Shown piece after piece: positions 30,801 to 45,800 of a stretch of 64,000 nt of DNA. Made by a program: the position numbers and the translations under genes. The number at the start of each line of letters is the position of its first letter. Positions within the stretch are counted from its first letter, which is position 1. The notes beneath the pieces are model-generated. The model searched no databases. It saw only the letters and a program-made list of their open reading frames with translations, and was not told the origin of the DNA. This DNA is from Salvator merianae (Eukaryota > Chordata > Lepidosauria > Squamata > Teiidae): NCBI GenBank assembly GCA_003586115.2, contig QVOM02000057.1, forward strand, positions 6,525,689-6,589,688. Direction: 5' to 3'.

Positions 30801-33800
30801 GCCCTCCAGGGTCTCAAGCACAGCAGGGCCATGAGGCTGTGATCTTTTGCCTGGGATATTATCTGAGATCCTGAGGACTAAATCTGGGACTTTGCACATG
30901 AAAACCATGTGCCCTGGCACTGGGACCCGGCCCCTCCTCTAACCAAGCGCCCTTGGCGCAACACAGACGCGGTCTTCAAAAGCAGCACAACGCAGCCTCT
31001 GTTTAGATATGGGAGAACCACTCCCCCCGCGTCTAAATGGATGGCAGGCAGCAGGCCAAAGATGAAAGTTTATGGAAAAGTATTTCTCAGGCCGCTTGTT
31101 TCTTGACCCACAGGGAGAGAAGAGAAAATGATGATGATGATCATCATAGCAATGGACGTGAATCTCTGTAACCCTTCCCTTTGCTTGTAGCCTTCGATGT
31201 TTTTAAAGGCAGCCTGTCATTCCTGCTGCTAGTGGGACGGTCAGGGGCCCAGAACCCACGCCGCTGTGATGGCCCGGTGTCAGCCAATAAAAACATGCGG
31301 CTGGCCTGCCGTCTGTCCGAACACCCCCGTTCCCCAGCGGTGGGGAAAGGTCCTGGTGACGGAACAGCATTTCGGCCTTCGTTTCCCTATCAGAAGGCAG
31401 GCAGCCCAGTGTCACCTTTGTCACAGCGAGGGCAAAGACTCCACCCCGCCCTGCAACCAAGCTCTAAGTGGATTTTAATTGCCCTTTAGATTTGATTTAT
31501 GGAAGTCATGTACTTGTTACGGAGGGAAACGCGACAGGTCTTTGCCTGTAATAAACGGACTGATTGACTGAAGTGGAAGAAATAAGGACATAAGAAGTGC
31601 CCTTCCGGATTGGGCCCGTGGCCCATCTAGACTAGCTTTCTGCTCTCCCAGTGGCCAAGCAGTTGCCCAGGGATTCGAGCTCACAGCCTGCCCTCTGCTG
31701 CCCTTCGGATACATAAAGCAGCTCCTGCTGCCATCACGGATAACAGCTGGTGATAGCCTTGACTTCCCTGAATTCGTCTGCACCTTTTTTTAGAAACCAG
31801 CCACGCTGGCGGCCTGGACGAAACACCCTTTCTTCTGCAGCTTGGCCTTTTGCTTTGAATTCGTTTTTCTCTTGGTCGCCTTTCAAGGGCGCACTTTTTG
31901 ACCGGATATGGGGATCAGCTTCGGGAAGGTAGAGAGAACGCGTGCAAACCAGACGGGTGGCTTAGTGAAAACTTCAGCTATTTCAGCGCCAGCCCAGAAA
32001 CAAACCCAAGTCTGGGCTGGACGCTGCAGGCAGAGGTTTGCATGACAGGGGTGACCACCCCCCCACCCCATTTCCCTCTCTTAACTCCAATGCACATTCA
32101 TACAGTCAACGTCCAGCCATTACGGGGGGGGGGGGGGAAATCAAATACTACTCTGAAACATTTCATTCTCACAGTCATGATCTCTGGCGTCTCTAACAGG
32201 TAAGCGGATGCAGATGTGATCAATGACTCTGAATCCATCGCCAATATAATTCCACAGCCCAGGGCATGTGTGGCGAGCTAAAGCCTTTTTCTCTTTAACT
32301 ACAAGATCTCGACAACAAAGCCCTAGAGCACAGCCCTTCGCCTCTTGGCTCTCGAAAGAGGAAACGGCCTTTTTCATGCACATGCGGCCCTGGGTCTCTC
32401 CGCCATCTTGGTGGCCATTTACGTCCTTAAAGGGCAGAGAGCAGAACAACCCTGTTCCACAATGATGGGAGGAAAGCGCCCCTAACCCCCCCACCCCACC
32501 CCCCGCTGCGGCCTTCCCTGTATGAGGCTGAGCATGCTAAGGGGAAGCGGCAATCCAAGGCGGAGTTTACCTGAAAATTCAGCCAGCAATTTCCTAATAG
32601 TGTGCAGAACAGCAGGAGCCTTGGAAGATTTGCTGGGCAGAGAGGTGGCAGGGGCAGAGACCAGCTTCATACCCACGGCCTGCTCCAGGCAGAGCGGTCT
32701 CTTCTCCAAGGCCGACCTCTGGACAGGCGCCGGGAGCTCTGGGCTTATGTCACCGGGTTGCCAATGTCGCCTGCCTCCAGCCACAGAGGCCCGGTTCGGC
32801 CCCTCCGCCTCGCTCTTGCGGCCAACTTCTTTCAGCGCCTTAATGGTGACCCGCTCTTGCTCAAAATCCTGGGCCCCTGCGGACGCCACGCCGTGGGACC
32901 TTGCGGCTTTCAGTTCGGCCACCGAAAAGGTTTCCACGGGGTCTTCCGGGGACTCGCCCCCTTTGGCTTTCATACACTCCTTCATGAAGTCCACAAAGCT
33001 CTCGCCGTTGGGCGTCTTCTTCATGCTGCTTAAGGGGAGATCTTCCACCTTGGGCCTTTTCCCAAACAGGTCCTGCCCGTGACCTCCCAATTCCTGCCTT
33101 GCTTTAGCAGGCAGGTCTGGAATGGGTACCTGGGAGGACAGAGGAGGAGCGACCGGGTTTTCTCCAAGAACGCCGTTCTTGGCCTGGATAGCTTCAAAGT
33201 CATCCATGGAGCCCCAACTGCATTCTAGAGCACTGGGAAAATTCCTGCTTCCTTGGCTGGGTGACTCGCTAGTTGTCCCTTGGCCATCCATAGGCACGGT
33301 CTCTGCTTTCATCGACTCATCTGGTTTTGCTGGTACCCCTCCCCTGCCTCTGTCTACAGCCTTCCCATTTTGGGAGACTGGAATCGCGGTGATATCTTCT
33401 ATGACAGTGTCGTCAGATTCCCCAGAGCTGTCCGCGTCCATCACTTCAGGTAGGCTGGAATTTGGCCAACGGACATCGGCCTTCAAGTCTACTGCAGGGG
33501 CAGGAACCGGTTTCTCGGGGGATGCCTTTTGACTAACCACGGTTGGCTTCCCTTCCACCTCCGACTGTGGTTTGCCTTTTTGGTGGAGGCTAATTGTGAG
33601 AGGCTGATGAGAAGGGCAAGTCTTACCCACTTCCACCTTGCCACCTCCGGAGCCGGCTGCTCCTTGGCCGCCATCTTTGGTGGGGGACGCCAAGAATGCG
33701 GAGCCGACAGGGGCGTCGGGCTTGTCGCCTAGATCTTTGGGGATCAAATCCCAGTTGAGTAGCTCGCTTGTGAAGCTATGCATCTCGCGCACGCATTTGG

Positions 33801-36800
33801 ACACCTCCTCCAGGGCAGCCGTGGTGCCCGAAGACTGGCGTGTGAGAGCGGGCCCGGAGGGAAGCCGGCTCCCGCCGCGGGGTTTTGACTGGAACTCGCA
33901 CACGCTATCTTCTGGGATGTCCGTAAGCAGTTCCCGCTGGCCATGCACCACCCAGTTGCTGCCGCCGCTGTCACTGGGGTTGCTCGAGAGGATCTCTTTG
34001 AATTCCTTATCAAATTCCAGTTTGTCAGCAATGACCTCAAAGGGAGATTCAGGGGAGTCTTTCTCCACGGTGGTCTCAGCTGCTGCTGCAGGTAAGACTG
34101 AGGACTGGCCTTGGGAACCTCTGGTGGAAGCCTGGGCAGGTTCAACTTTTGGGTCAGTGAGCAAAGCAGATCTGGACTCGGCCCTTGCCGCTGTATCTTT
34201 CGGTTGGTCAGAAGCAAACAGATCGGGTTTTCCGCTTAGGATGCTTCTAGGAATGTCATTATTCTTCAAGGGATCTGCCTTCTTCTCCAGGACTTTGAAG
34301 CCAGCAGAGAACAATGCTTCCTTCGAAGCAGCAGGTCCTATTCCTGAATCTTCACTGATCCCACAGACATAATCCTGCCTTTGGTCATCTAAGGATTCTT
34401 TTTGTGCATTTGAGAGCATTGATTTCTCACATGTTCCCTTCAGGTTTCCTGAGTGCATTAAAAAAGCAGCTTCAGCGCCAGGTGTTGGAGAAGACAGGTA
34501 AGAGGTGAACTGCCATCTTGGAGACAAGGGTGTTGGGTCACGAGAAGACCAGGTGCCCCTCTCCAGGGTTTTCCCCTCCCAACAAGGAGAGATGCACACA
34601 GAAGCAGTTTTATAGGTTCACAGGCAAGCAAGCCGCATGCGCTTAGAACTAGGGGAAGGAGACTCTAGAACATGGGTCTCAAACTGTGATCCTTCCGAGG
34701 TTCCTCAACAACTATTCCCAAATGAACTACAACTCCCAGCATTTCATGCCAACCCCACAGAACTACATCTCCCAGGATTCCATACCCAGCATTCTGTGCC
34801 AGCCCCACTGGCCTACATCTCCCAGGATTCCATACCTAGCATTCTGTGCCAGCCCCACCGAACTACAAATCCAAGCTGAACTACAACTCCCAAGATTCCA
34901 CTTCAAGCATCTGAGCATAGTCTTGCAGGGCTGATACGGAATGCTAGAAGTTGCATGTAGACAGTTGTAGTCCAGGGACATTTGGAGGACCACTGTTTGA
35001 GACCGCTGCTCTAAAACACCAGTTTTGCGAAACATGCATGTGATTGTCACTGAAAGAACTTCACAAGGGGGCCGCTTTACATGGGAACTGTGATCCAGAT
35101 GAACATAAAAGCTATCGACAATCAATTTTACTGCACATTAAGGCTCAGGCAATGAAAAAAAATATACAAAAAGAAGGAGCATGGTAGCTAGATAAAACCC
35201 ATACTAATGCTTCTGTCTACTGTTGGGTACCGGTGCTTTATCCTAACCAAACCTTGTTCTGCTGAAGCATAAGACCTTCAAGATCACTTACGGCATTAAG
35301 AAACACTGAAGCTATGTAAATGTGGTTAATTCTACCCAGGTTTGCAACAGCTTGTTCTAGTTTGAGAACACTGGAGGCAAATGGACAAAACTACAAGATG
35401 ATGGACCCAAGAGAACCAAGAAGGAACAATATGCGTCAGCTGTAAACCCAACATTAGGCAAGCAGGAGGCAAAAATTCCCAGTTTCACCAAGTAAAGCTG
35501 GGAACGGCCAGTTGAAATCCTGGAGGACAACTGCTTGTCTACAAATACAGACCAACCATCTATTTATCACTCTCTGCTTGCTGCATACTTCTAGTTTACA
35601 AACCTATTTTGTCTTTCTTATTAGCTGTTGATTTGAGTATATGGATAATTCTACACTGGAAGGCACCTGGACTGTAGTAACAGTGCCAATCTATATTTCA
35701 GGTTGTGGAAGATGCTAAGGGGATATGCCAGCCCTTGAAGACATCAGCCCATATACTGAAACAGAAGAGAGGTTCGATTCTGCAGTATATTTCTCTTCTA
35801 GACTGGGTGGTTCCCAGCGTGTTGTGGGAACACAACCTTGAAACCCTGACAAGTCTGAATCTTGGACAACTATAACAGCAGGGCCAGAAGGCATCACCAA
35901 CAACTTCTGCAGAACTTCATTCTGGGCTCATGCACGGAAGCTTAATGGCTGAACTCTCCCCTCTGTGAGTGGGCAGAACCTACCCCCATGAACCACTCAA
36001 GAAAGGCAGGGTAGAAATCCAAGTAACATTCATGCCAATGTCCCCTCCAGTTGCCCAAAAGGGCATTAAGTTTCTTGCTTCATTCATCCACTCCCAGCCC
36101 ATGGATTGTCAGTCACACTAGAGTTGCACACTAGAGTCTGATGAAGGCCTTGTTTGCCGGGAGAAGATCCACTAACAATGGAAATGTTTTAGTCACTGCT
36201 CTGATTACATCCCAGGAATGCATTCCTAAGACAGGGCATGGCTCTCCTTGTATCTCTGGGATGGGTGGGTGGGGGAGCAGATATCCCTGATTTGAACAGA
36301 GTTGTGCTTCCATATCAAAAACATCAAGGAGATAACTGGGCCAAGAAATCTCAGGCCACCAGCCAACAATTCCCACACAATGCGGGGCAATTTCTGGTAT
36401 ACGTGCTTTATTTATGGAGGGATGGACAGGCTCTTGGAGCCTACCAACCCTCAGAAATAGCCAACAGCTGGGTTAGGCAATCTGCAGCTGAGAATATATG
36501 CAACCCTCATGTAGCTCCGGGTTTAATTCTACAAGAGGCTAAAGAATAAGGGTGACCCTCCTCCTCCACAACTATAATTAAACAGCCCTTGCCAGATTGC
36601 TTTCAAGAGAACGCAGTCATGGAAGGAGAGAGAAGCAACTACACCTGTTCTAAAACACCAGAATTATTGGCCTAAACTTGACTACATCAGATATAAACAT
36701 ATGAAAGAAAAAAGCAAGCAGGCGAACTATACTATGCCTGTCTACTGGTTCCATACAGGTAAATAAAGTGGTCACAAAACTCCCTACCAGAAGAACAAGA

Positions 36801-39800
36801 AGTGCAGTTTGGTGCCACCCCAAATCTATGATTATCAGAATTTTCTAGGAAGGTGTCACACTCAAACTTATTGTTGCAGCATCCTGGCTTAAGAAAACGG
36901 AAAGATGAAAGCTGTTAGAAGGGAATTCACACTGGCAATAGGCAATATACAACACAGCTAGGAGTCCGAAATGCTGAGTCGTCTGCAAGTGGTTCAATGA
37001 TATACATGATCCAAATTTGTCGTCTTCCGAAGTTGGATGACTGCGAAAACACAAGCGGACACTTGTGTGCTGATATGGGGCAAAATGTTGGTCAAAAGTC
37101 CCCCTAAGCAGGTGTAATGACTAAAAGGCTAGAATGTTTTCAGGGGCTAAGATAATATAGGGGGTAGAAAGGGGAAAAACAGGCCCATCTAGTTCAGCAG
37201 CCTGTTCTCACCTTGGGCCACAAGCTGTCCAAGGAAGTCCTGCACCAGGACTTGAGATTCAGTTTCCTCTGCTCACAGCCTATCAGCAGCTGATCTTCAG
37301 AAGCAGACCACCCCCTACTGCCATCAGGGCTAACAGCAATGGATAGGCCAGGCTTTCATGAACTGAGGCAACCGGTGTTTTTTTTAAAACTATTCCAGTC
37401 AGCATGGTAGCAAATTCCAAAGTTTAGCTATGTGTTGTGTATACAAAAAGGAAAAAAAAAGAATCTCCTGATTTTTCCAGGATTCTTCTCCAACAGGTGA
37501 CCTCAGGTTCTAGCATTTTAGGAAAAGGAGAAAAAAATTCCCTCTATTCACCCTGTCCACACCATACATAATTTTATATACCTCCACCATGTCTCCTCTC
37601 ACTGTCCTCCCTTCTAGACTAAAAAATCCCAGGCACTGCACGCTTTCCTCGTAGGAAAGTTCCTCCATCTGTTTGCCCATTTGAGGCATCCTCCTCTGCC
37701 CTTCTGCTACTCAGTCACATCCTTTAGAGATGCGTCCACCAAAACCGTACATAGCATTTCAACAGCAGGAAGAGTTCTGACAACTTAATGTGTTTCCTTA
37801 TACCTGGCCCAAAGCCCTCTGAGACTTGTAAAGAACTATAAAACTGGCTGATTTAAAAAACCGAGGGAGATGGAGTTGCAAGGCAATGGACCTGTGATAT
37901 GAGGTACTGTAATACAACTTTGGCAACACAAAACTTTGGCATCGCCTTTCGAGTTTACCCCTAAGAGGCATCAGCTTGCCCAATACTGCTAAGCTAAAAT
38001 GAAAATCACGCCAACCTTCTAATCCATTTGAAAGCTGCCCAGTTGTGAAACACTGTTGCATCTGCAAAACGGTAATTAAAAGATGAAAGAGTTCTTTGCA
38101 TAACAAATTCCTTCAGGGGGAATAAATATTGCTACAATAACGGTAAAAGACACTTTGTTACCTCAAGCGGGTTTTTATGATCCTTTTCATTAGATACTGA
38201 AAATTATTTGACAATTTGTGTTTATCTGCTTTGCAGCCTGGAAAGTGGAGACTTAAAACACATTGCTCAAATGCAATTTTTTTTGGGGGGGCGGGGGGGG
38301 AGCCCTAGGGCAGAGGTGCCCAGCTGGGGTCTTTGAGATGTTTCTGAACTATAACTCCCAGATATAGTTATGGATGGAATGCTGGGAGTTGAAGTCCTGC
38401 CAGACTATTAGCTCCAACCAGCAGCAGGGGCTGATGGGAGCTGTAGTTCAGAAACACCTGGAAAAGCCAAACAGTGGACAGCCTAGGACCAAGAAACATG
38501 ACCCAATGTGATGCCATCTTGGGAGTCAAGGGCACAGTTTTAAGTTCGTGAAAAATGGCTCTATGATGCTTATAAAATGAGAGAGAAAGCTGGCAAACGT
38601 GGAAGAATATGGGGATTCCAGCTGGGCCCTGCCTTCTGCTCTCACCATTTGTAGGCAACAGTTCTGCATAAAGGGGCAGAGAGGAGAAAGGCACCAGCCT
38701 TTAGGGTAAGCTAAAATCTGGGTCCCCAAGCAGTTTTTGAAACAGCTGTATAGTTGGACAACACTCTACATTTGTAGCTGCATATAAAATTGTGTGTATT
38801 GTTTTATTTTGCATTTCTGGAGTTTTATGACATTGAACCTTCAACTGAACTTTGTTCAAAAGCTTGAGGTGGAATTTCATAGAACCATAGGGTTGGAAGG
38901 GACCTCCAGGGTCATCTAGTCCAACCCCCTGCTCAATGCAGGATCCACTAAACCATCCCAGACAGAGGTCTGTCCAGCCTCCCCTAGAAGACCTCCAGCA
39001 AAGGAGAGCCCACCATCTCCTACGGTAACCAATTCCATTGATTAATCACCCTTCCTGTCAGAAAGTTTATTCCAATATCTAGTCTGTATCTACTCCCTTG
39101 CGGTTTCATCGCGTGGTTTCTAGTCCTTCCCTCCTGAGTAAGTGAGAACAGGGCCAATTCCTCTTCTGCTGGAGGCAGCTCTGAAAAGTTGAGGCCACGT
39201 TGTCCAAGCAAGGCAACTTGCACATAACTTAGCTGCTCTGAATGGTGACTGTGGATCTAGGCCTCCTCCTTCATGCTTAACTTAGGTAAGAGTCCTATGC
39301 AATAGGATGGCAAAGCCGAACATTGCCAGATTCTGCTCAGCCTAAGATTTCCAGTTCTGGCTCTGAGGCAAATGGTGAACTGGAGGTGGCTGGAGCTGGT
39401 GCTGTTCAGACATCCCTGCTAACTAGTTACTACGAACCAAGGAGTGAGGAATCTGAGCCTATTCCACCCCAAGGTGAAGTTTTGATTATGATACACACGT
39501 TAACACCTAAAAGGATCAGTTTCCATTCGCTTTGATATCTAAGTCCCTGAAATCCCAGCCACCATGTCCCCTGTTCATATGAAACTTTATTAAGAGGAAG
39601 AAAATTGCTGTTTGGCCAACCTGGAATGAGGCGTAATAAATTCCCAAAATCTAAATTTAAATCATTTGTGCCCATCACAGAACCAGGATTCTGGAATCAG
39701 GGCGATTTTGTCTGTAGCCGTCACGCTAGCTGCAGCTGCCCGGAGCCCTAACCTGTCTAGAGGGCATCAGTTGAGGAATGATCCAGAACACTTTCTAACG

Positions 39801-42800
39801 GGGCCCTTGGGTACCCTTCCTAGCCATTTTGGTCACCCGCAGGCGAGAACAGTTTTCACTTTGCAAAACGAAGCTTGACTGCACCCATTATTCCAAAAAG
39901 CAACTTGACACAGACAAAGGGGAAGCTTGGAAATAAGGAAAGGAGAAACACAGAGTGCAAAAGCAGCCATACTAGCGGCATGGAACGGCCACAGCACCAG
40001 GGTAGGAAGGGAGCCAGCACGTTGCAGTCCAGGTTGCACGCAAGGGCACTTCAGCGGAAGGGAGAAAGGGGAGAAGAAAAATGTTTCGCTTTGTGTCCAA
40101 AAAAGGCTGTAACTGGTTTCCTGGTGGATTGCCTCAAATAGCCTTTCATGGCTGCAGCTCCTTCCTAGTCCAGATGCCTAAAGCACCCCAAAGAAGGCAT
40201 GGCCACTGATATTAAACGGGGCCTCCTCATCAGTAGAAGTCTAGCTACTGAAGATAAAGTGCTCAGATCATACAAGGCAGCTTTCTGTCTTGCCGGTAAG
40301 GTTCTTACAAGACATTGAGTAATAGATCATACAAATACAGAATGCCATTTTATGACGGCCTACAGTCGGGCCTTCTCTGTGGTGACACCTTCTCTGTCGA
40401 ATGCTCTCCCAGCTGCCATTTGTGAGGCCCCTTTTAAAGACCTATTAAAGACCTCTTTCTGTATCCAGGCATTCCCTGTGCGAATATCTGTTCCTTTCTC
40501 TGACCCACCCAGTTTTTTAACGCATTTTCAGTTTTTTGTGTATGTGGTTTTACCCTTGTTTTTAATCTTTCCTATAAACTATTTTGAGATTTTTTTGTTT
40601 TTTATCTTGTAATGAGAAGCAATATATCAAAGTTCTCAATAAATAAATAAAATTTAGGTCATTTTCATCAGGAGAACCACCACCCATCTGCTGCCCTCCA
40701 GACGTCTGCACTAGACCTCCTGCAGTTTCTGGCTGCTGGCCGTACTGGCTGAGGCTCATGGGAGTTGTAGTCCAAAAACACCTGCAGGGCATCAGGGCAT
40801 GGACAGCACGACCAGAACAATTCTAGAAAGGCCAGCGACTCCACTGAAAGAGGAGAGGAGCGTGCAGACCCGACAGATAGTTCACACTTCCCTTGACCGC
40901 ACAACCAAAATGACTCACGGGACTGGACATTCAGCCTTTCACAACAGGACCATCCATCCTCAGAGAGACTGCAATACAGGCAAACACTGCAGCATTTGAT
41001 AAGGTCATATTATTACAGTCATAGAGCCATGTTCACTGTAGGGCCTGTTTTCAGGAACCAATTATGGATTAAGGGATGACTAATGAACCCTAACAGACAA
41101 GCACATTAAAGCTAGTGCTAGCCTAGTGTCGGTACATGCTAGAGGCCTACAGGAGCCAAACCTACAGGTTCCCGCTTTGCTTTCAAACCCAATTCAAGGC
41201 CTTAACTCTGACTTTCAAAGTTTTCAACAACTTGGGGCCCAAATATCTGATTAGTGCTTCCTCCCACACAGTCTGTCTTCTGAAGAGGCCCTTTCATAAA
41301 CTCCATCCCTTTAAGAGGCTGGCAGGATGACAGCTCGAGAAAGGACTTTTTTAGTGGTGGCCCCCAGGCCTCAGAGCAGTCTTTCCTCAGAGATATGCAT
41401 GCTTTGACACTGCACACCATTCAGCGTCTAGTAAAAACATTTCTGTTTAATTGGCCATTTGGTGATTAATTTTGGCTTGTCCTTCTCTCCCATGACTTTG
41501 GTGGAATTCATGCATTTTTTTGGAAAATATATATTTTATTGATTTTTATTTGTTCACCCTAGCCCTTTGGCACAGGACAGCAGCTAACTAACAAACAAAC
41601 TGAAAGTCCCTTTCTAATCTCGACTCGTCTGTCTTCACAATTTGCAAAAACTTTACATAAATGCAACTCTTCTGCACGCATGCACACTGAAGCCTAAGCC
41701 CCACCAGCCCCTTCCAGAAAGACACACGATTAACCCACCACCCTTTCTACGAACAAACGCTGCTGCTTAATACTACTGCTAATTTACGTTCATCTGATCC
41801 TGTGTTTAGGATCACAGCAGCTTTACAGACCAGACAGTTCAAACATACAGTGTAAGACTCAAAACACTCACGACGGTGGAGATTCCTGGCCATCCCAGGC
41901 CACAAGCAATCTGGGGTTGACTACAGGCTACCGGCCTATCCTGTAGCTATTCAGCAGTTTGGTGGGGGCCACAGAAAACGGCAAATCTTATCCCGCCCAC
42001 CAGTTACAGCCTCTTTCTCAACATTTTTCTTTCAGCAGGGATACAAGAAAAATGACAAGACTTGCCTTGTGAGGTCGAAAAGAGAGAAACAGGCTGAGAG
42101 GAAGAAACAAAGGAATCTGAAAGGAAAATACATAGAATAAGACTTGACAACCTTGGAGCGGAGGGAAAAAAGAAAAGCGTTAAGATAGCTCTGGAGCCAA
42201 GTCCCAGCTCTCTGTGGTACCTGCATGAAAGGAGAGAAGGGGAGATCATATCAGCAGCAGTTACTTCATGCTTGTTCCCGCAAGACTCTAGAGTGTCTAT
42301 GAAAATGAACCATTTTGCCTGCCCCTTTGGAAGAGAAAGGATCACATTCGAATAACGCTTTGCTTTCAGATTCTTGCTGGGGGTGGTTGGGAGAGAATAA
42401 CCAGTTAGCACATGGGAACTGTACTCGAAAGTAACTGGAAGACTCTGGGGCGTGAAAAAGCTTGAGTGAGGCTTGAGAAGGAAAAAAAGCCCTGAAAAAT
42501 AAGTCATCCAAATGGTATGGTTTGATTTCTGCAAACCACTGGGTAACATAAAACCACATAATCCAGCCTCTGAAAAACGGAGGGTTAGGGAACCAGAGGC
42601 CCTGGCAGTGGCACCGACAGTGAAAATCAGCCAACCAATCAATGGGTGCAATCAGGCACACTTAAAGAGGCAGCTTCTGGTAAATCTGGGTCTCTAATGA
42701 AAGAGATTTCCCCCCTGAATTCCCCTTACCCCATTCTGAAGCCTGAGAAAGGTTGCCTCCTCAACATTTGCAATTTCATAGCTCTGAAGGTGTTTCACAC

Positions 42801-45800
42801 TTCAAGCAGGGTTGGGCAAAAAACTGCATAAGCAAAGAGGCAAGGATTTTCCACTCAGTTGCTAATCAGTGGGTACCTCCTTGTAGTCAGGATAGGCTGC
42901 CTGACCTGGATGTGAATATAGACTGCAGTGCAAACTAATTTCCGAGCCATGTATTTGGGCAACTGTTTGGAAGGCACTTTTTTGTGTGTCTGGGGATTGG
43001 ATAATAATTCTTAAAGAGATGATTTTAAAAAACCCTGTCTGATTACACCCTGAGACAGGCACCGTTGAGGAGAGGCCCAGACTACTGATAACTCAATGGC
43101 ATTACAGAAGCCAAACCGCAACACTGAAGGTTTCTAGGATTGGGGTAAACAAGGAAGCTTGTACTTGACTAACCTTGTAAAAGCAAACCTGTGTTAGATA
43201 CAGGGTGACTATATTTTATGCTTAGGGCATGCCTTGATAATAGTTCCAGCGTGACCTCAGCCGAGGCAGGGTTACTAGAACTGCCCCTGTAAAGAACTGT
43301 TTTTACTGCTGTAATCTGCCCTGATAAATAAATATTCCTAATATTGGCTACCAGGCTCAGTCTTTCTCCAGTCAAATACCTTCTTGTCCCTACTTCCTGC
43401 GCTGGCTTTCATAGCAAGCCAAGAAAAAAGCTGACATTCTTTGTAGCAAAACGTTTGATTGTGTTATTCTACCGGGACCTGTCTGATCCTTTACCCAAGA
43501 ATCTCTTCAAATACACATCATGTGTTAAGTGGACAGAGTTTTTTGTAAGGACACTTTTCCAGACTCAGCGTGTTGGGCATTCCAAATTATCGCTTTGTGC
43601 AACGTTTTAGGGCTGTAGCAGCTCAAAGGAAGTTGCCGATCATGTTTAAGAATCCGAACCAGGGTTTCAACTTTACAATATTCTACCTAAACTGCGGCTC
43701 ACAGCTGCTTAAGTGCTTTGATTCTACCCGTGTTCTGCATTCTTTTTAGGCATAGATGATGCCCCTTCAAGCAGATATAGCATCTCCCTGCCCTCAGCAT
43801 CATGTTAAACCCTAAGTTACCACAAATAACAGGTTTTCAAACTATGACAAATTGTGGTTTCTGATTTCCTTTCTACTTGCAAGCCAGGCTTTGCCATTCA
43901 ACCCCTGTAGCTTATCAAATGGTGCATTAGTTGAAGGGAATTTACAGCTAAAAGGAGCACCCAGGAACTCGGAAAGCCTGAAACGAAAGGTAAAGGATAA
44001 ACAATTACTGCGCTTTCATTCTAAAGCTGACCTTTTTCAAAAGCAGCCCACTCAGGGCCTCAGGGGATAAATTAAAGTGAAGCCTATAATTTCATTTTGC
44101 CCCAGCAAGGGTTTTAATAATCCAGGGATTATAACACACCTTCCTGGAGGCCTCCTTTCAATTTTAGGACTTTGGAAATTTATGTTTCATAACACCTGCC
44201 TAGCCCCAATATTTGCAAGGATTTGCTTTGGTGCATCAATCACTTCCGATACTCCGGATTTGAAAGGCAGATGTGGCCATCACCAGAAATCAATTGACTA
44301 TGGAGGGCTGACGCGTTTGCCAAACCAGCTGCCAAAAGCAAGTTTCAAGCTTCTTAAGAACTTCGCTGGGAGTCCACAGCATTTTGCCCAGAACATGCCT
44401 AGTCTTCTCCTTATTCAAGATCTGAAGTCTGGAACCTTCTCTTAAAAACCACTTTGGTACACTGGGCAGAAAGGACAATTCTTTGCATTTTTGGTCTGCC
44501 ACTTCAACGCTTTATGCAAAGGTATCTACAAATATTCTTAACAGGTACACCATTCTTACAAGGACATATATAACTGCAGAAGCTCCTTTTGAGGCTTGTC
44601 ATTTTTATGGTCCTTAGCTGCAAGGATCACAGGATTCAATAGTTTTAAAAAAACAAAACAGGAAATACTGTATTAAGTGTCGAAGAGGTTCCTAACACAG
44701 ACTTTCAAGAAACAACGGGAAGGCAAGCTTTCATCCATGCCACTGCAGAGAGCCTGGCCTGTGGCTCAATGTAGAACAGAAACTTATCATGCCCTTTGAC
44801 TTACTAAGCAAGTTGAGGCTTTGCAACTGGTCTGACAGTGGAAATATCACTCAGCTGACTTGACAGAACCAGTTTGTTCAACTCTTTGCAGTCCTTGGTA
44901 GGTGACTCAGACTTTCCATGCAACCATACAGAAAAGAGAGAGAGGAAAATAGGTTCCCAAACCCAACATACCAGGTAGGGGCATGGTTCTTGGCAAGAGT
45001 TCCACTGGGAAGACTTGAAGTGGGAGATGTACCATCTCACGCCTCTCCCTGGCCAAACACCCCCTCTGGAAGCCAAGAATTTCAACACCGGGGCGATTTA
45101 GCAACAAGCGGGAGCAACTCTGCCTATTCACAGTGCTGATGACAAAGTATAATTTTCACTGGATGAGTCTACAGAAAGGGGTTCTTTGACCAAAAGCATC
45201 ATGCCTGCCTTTTGTTCTGAATTCCCAAACCCCAGAAAGATGGTCGACAGACACAGGCACGGGTCTGCGATACTCGCAGACCAAGAAATATACTTCTAGA
45301 TTCCTATTATATTGTTGTAAATACTGGTGGAAACAGAGTTCAGAGGGATTTCGAGAAACTGGACACTGAAGAAGCCCCAGGAAAGGCTGGGTTGAAACAC
45401 TTCTGGCTATGGTGAAGATGTTCAGCTAAGAACCCCAAATACCAGATCTGTTGTCTGTAGGCAGTATCAACCCAAGGGCATGTTTGATATGCTGTTTTTA
45501 TTGTGACCTTTTATACAGTTGGTATTAACCCAGTGGCCCACCAATGGCTTCTGGGCATCCTCAAGCAAAAGACAAAGGCAATACCTTCACCTGCTCTTGA
45601 CTCCCTGCAAATGGCTTTAGAGGCATCCTGCCTGTCTCTCCAACCTCGAGGTGGTAGCTGGGCATCCATTCTAGGAGCCACTGATTCACCTGTCCTCTGT
45701 GAATTAAAAGGAGCCCTGCTAGATCAGGTCACAAGCCATCCAGTCCAGCAACCTGTCTTATACAGAGGCCCACCAATTGCTTCTGGGCATCTCAAGCAGA

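Larger units (their letters stand above)
34449..42065 (-). other. RTN3: RTN3 intron 2
   Basis: 7.6 kb, filled with retroelement and inverted-repeat remnants listed separately. Stretches 35.0-37.1, 37.7-38.3 and 39.2-40.3 kb show no exon or named repeat. Confidence 0.7.

Noticed and set aside
33638..34372. 244-codon + strand frame
   Set aside because: Lies wholly opposite RTN3 exon 3, which is clearly the coding strand by homology and splice phase.
42004..42651. 215-codon - strand frame as a separate gene
   Set aside because: Only its 51-base RTN3 exon 2 part is conserved; the rest is intron read through.
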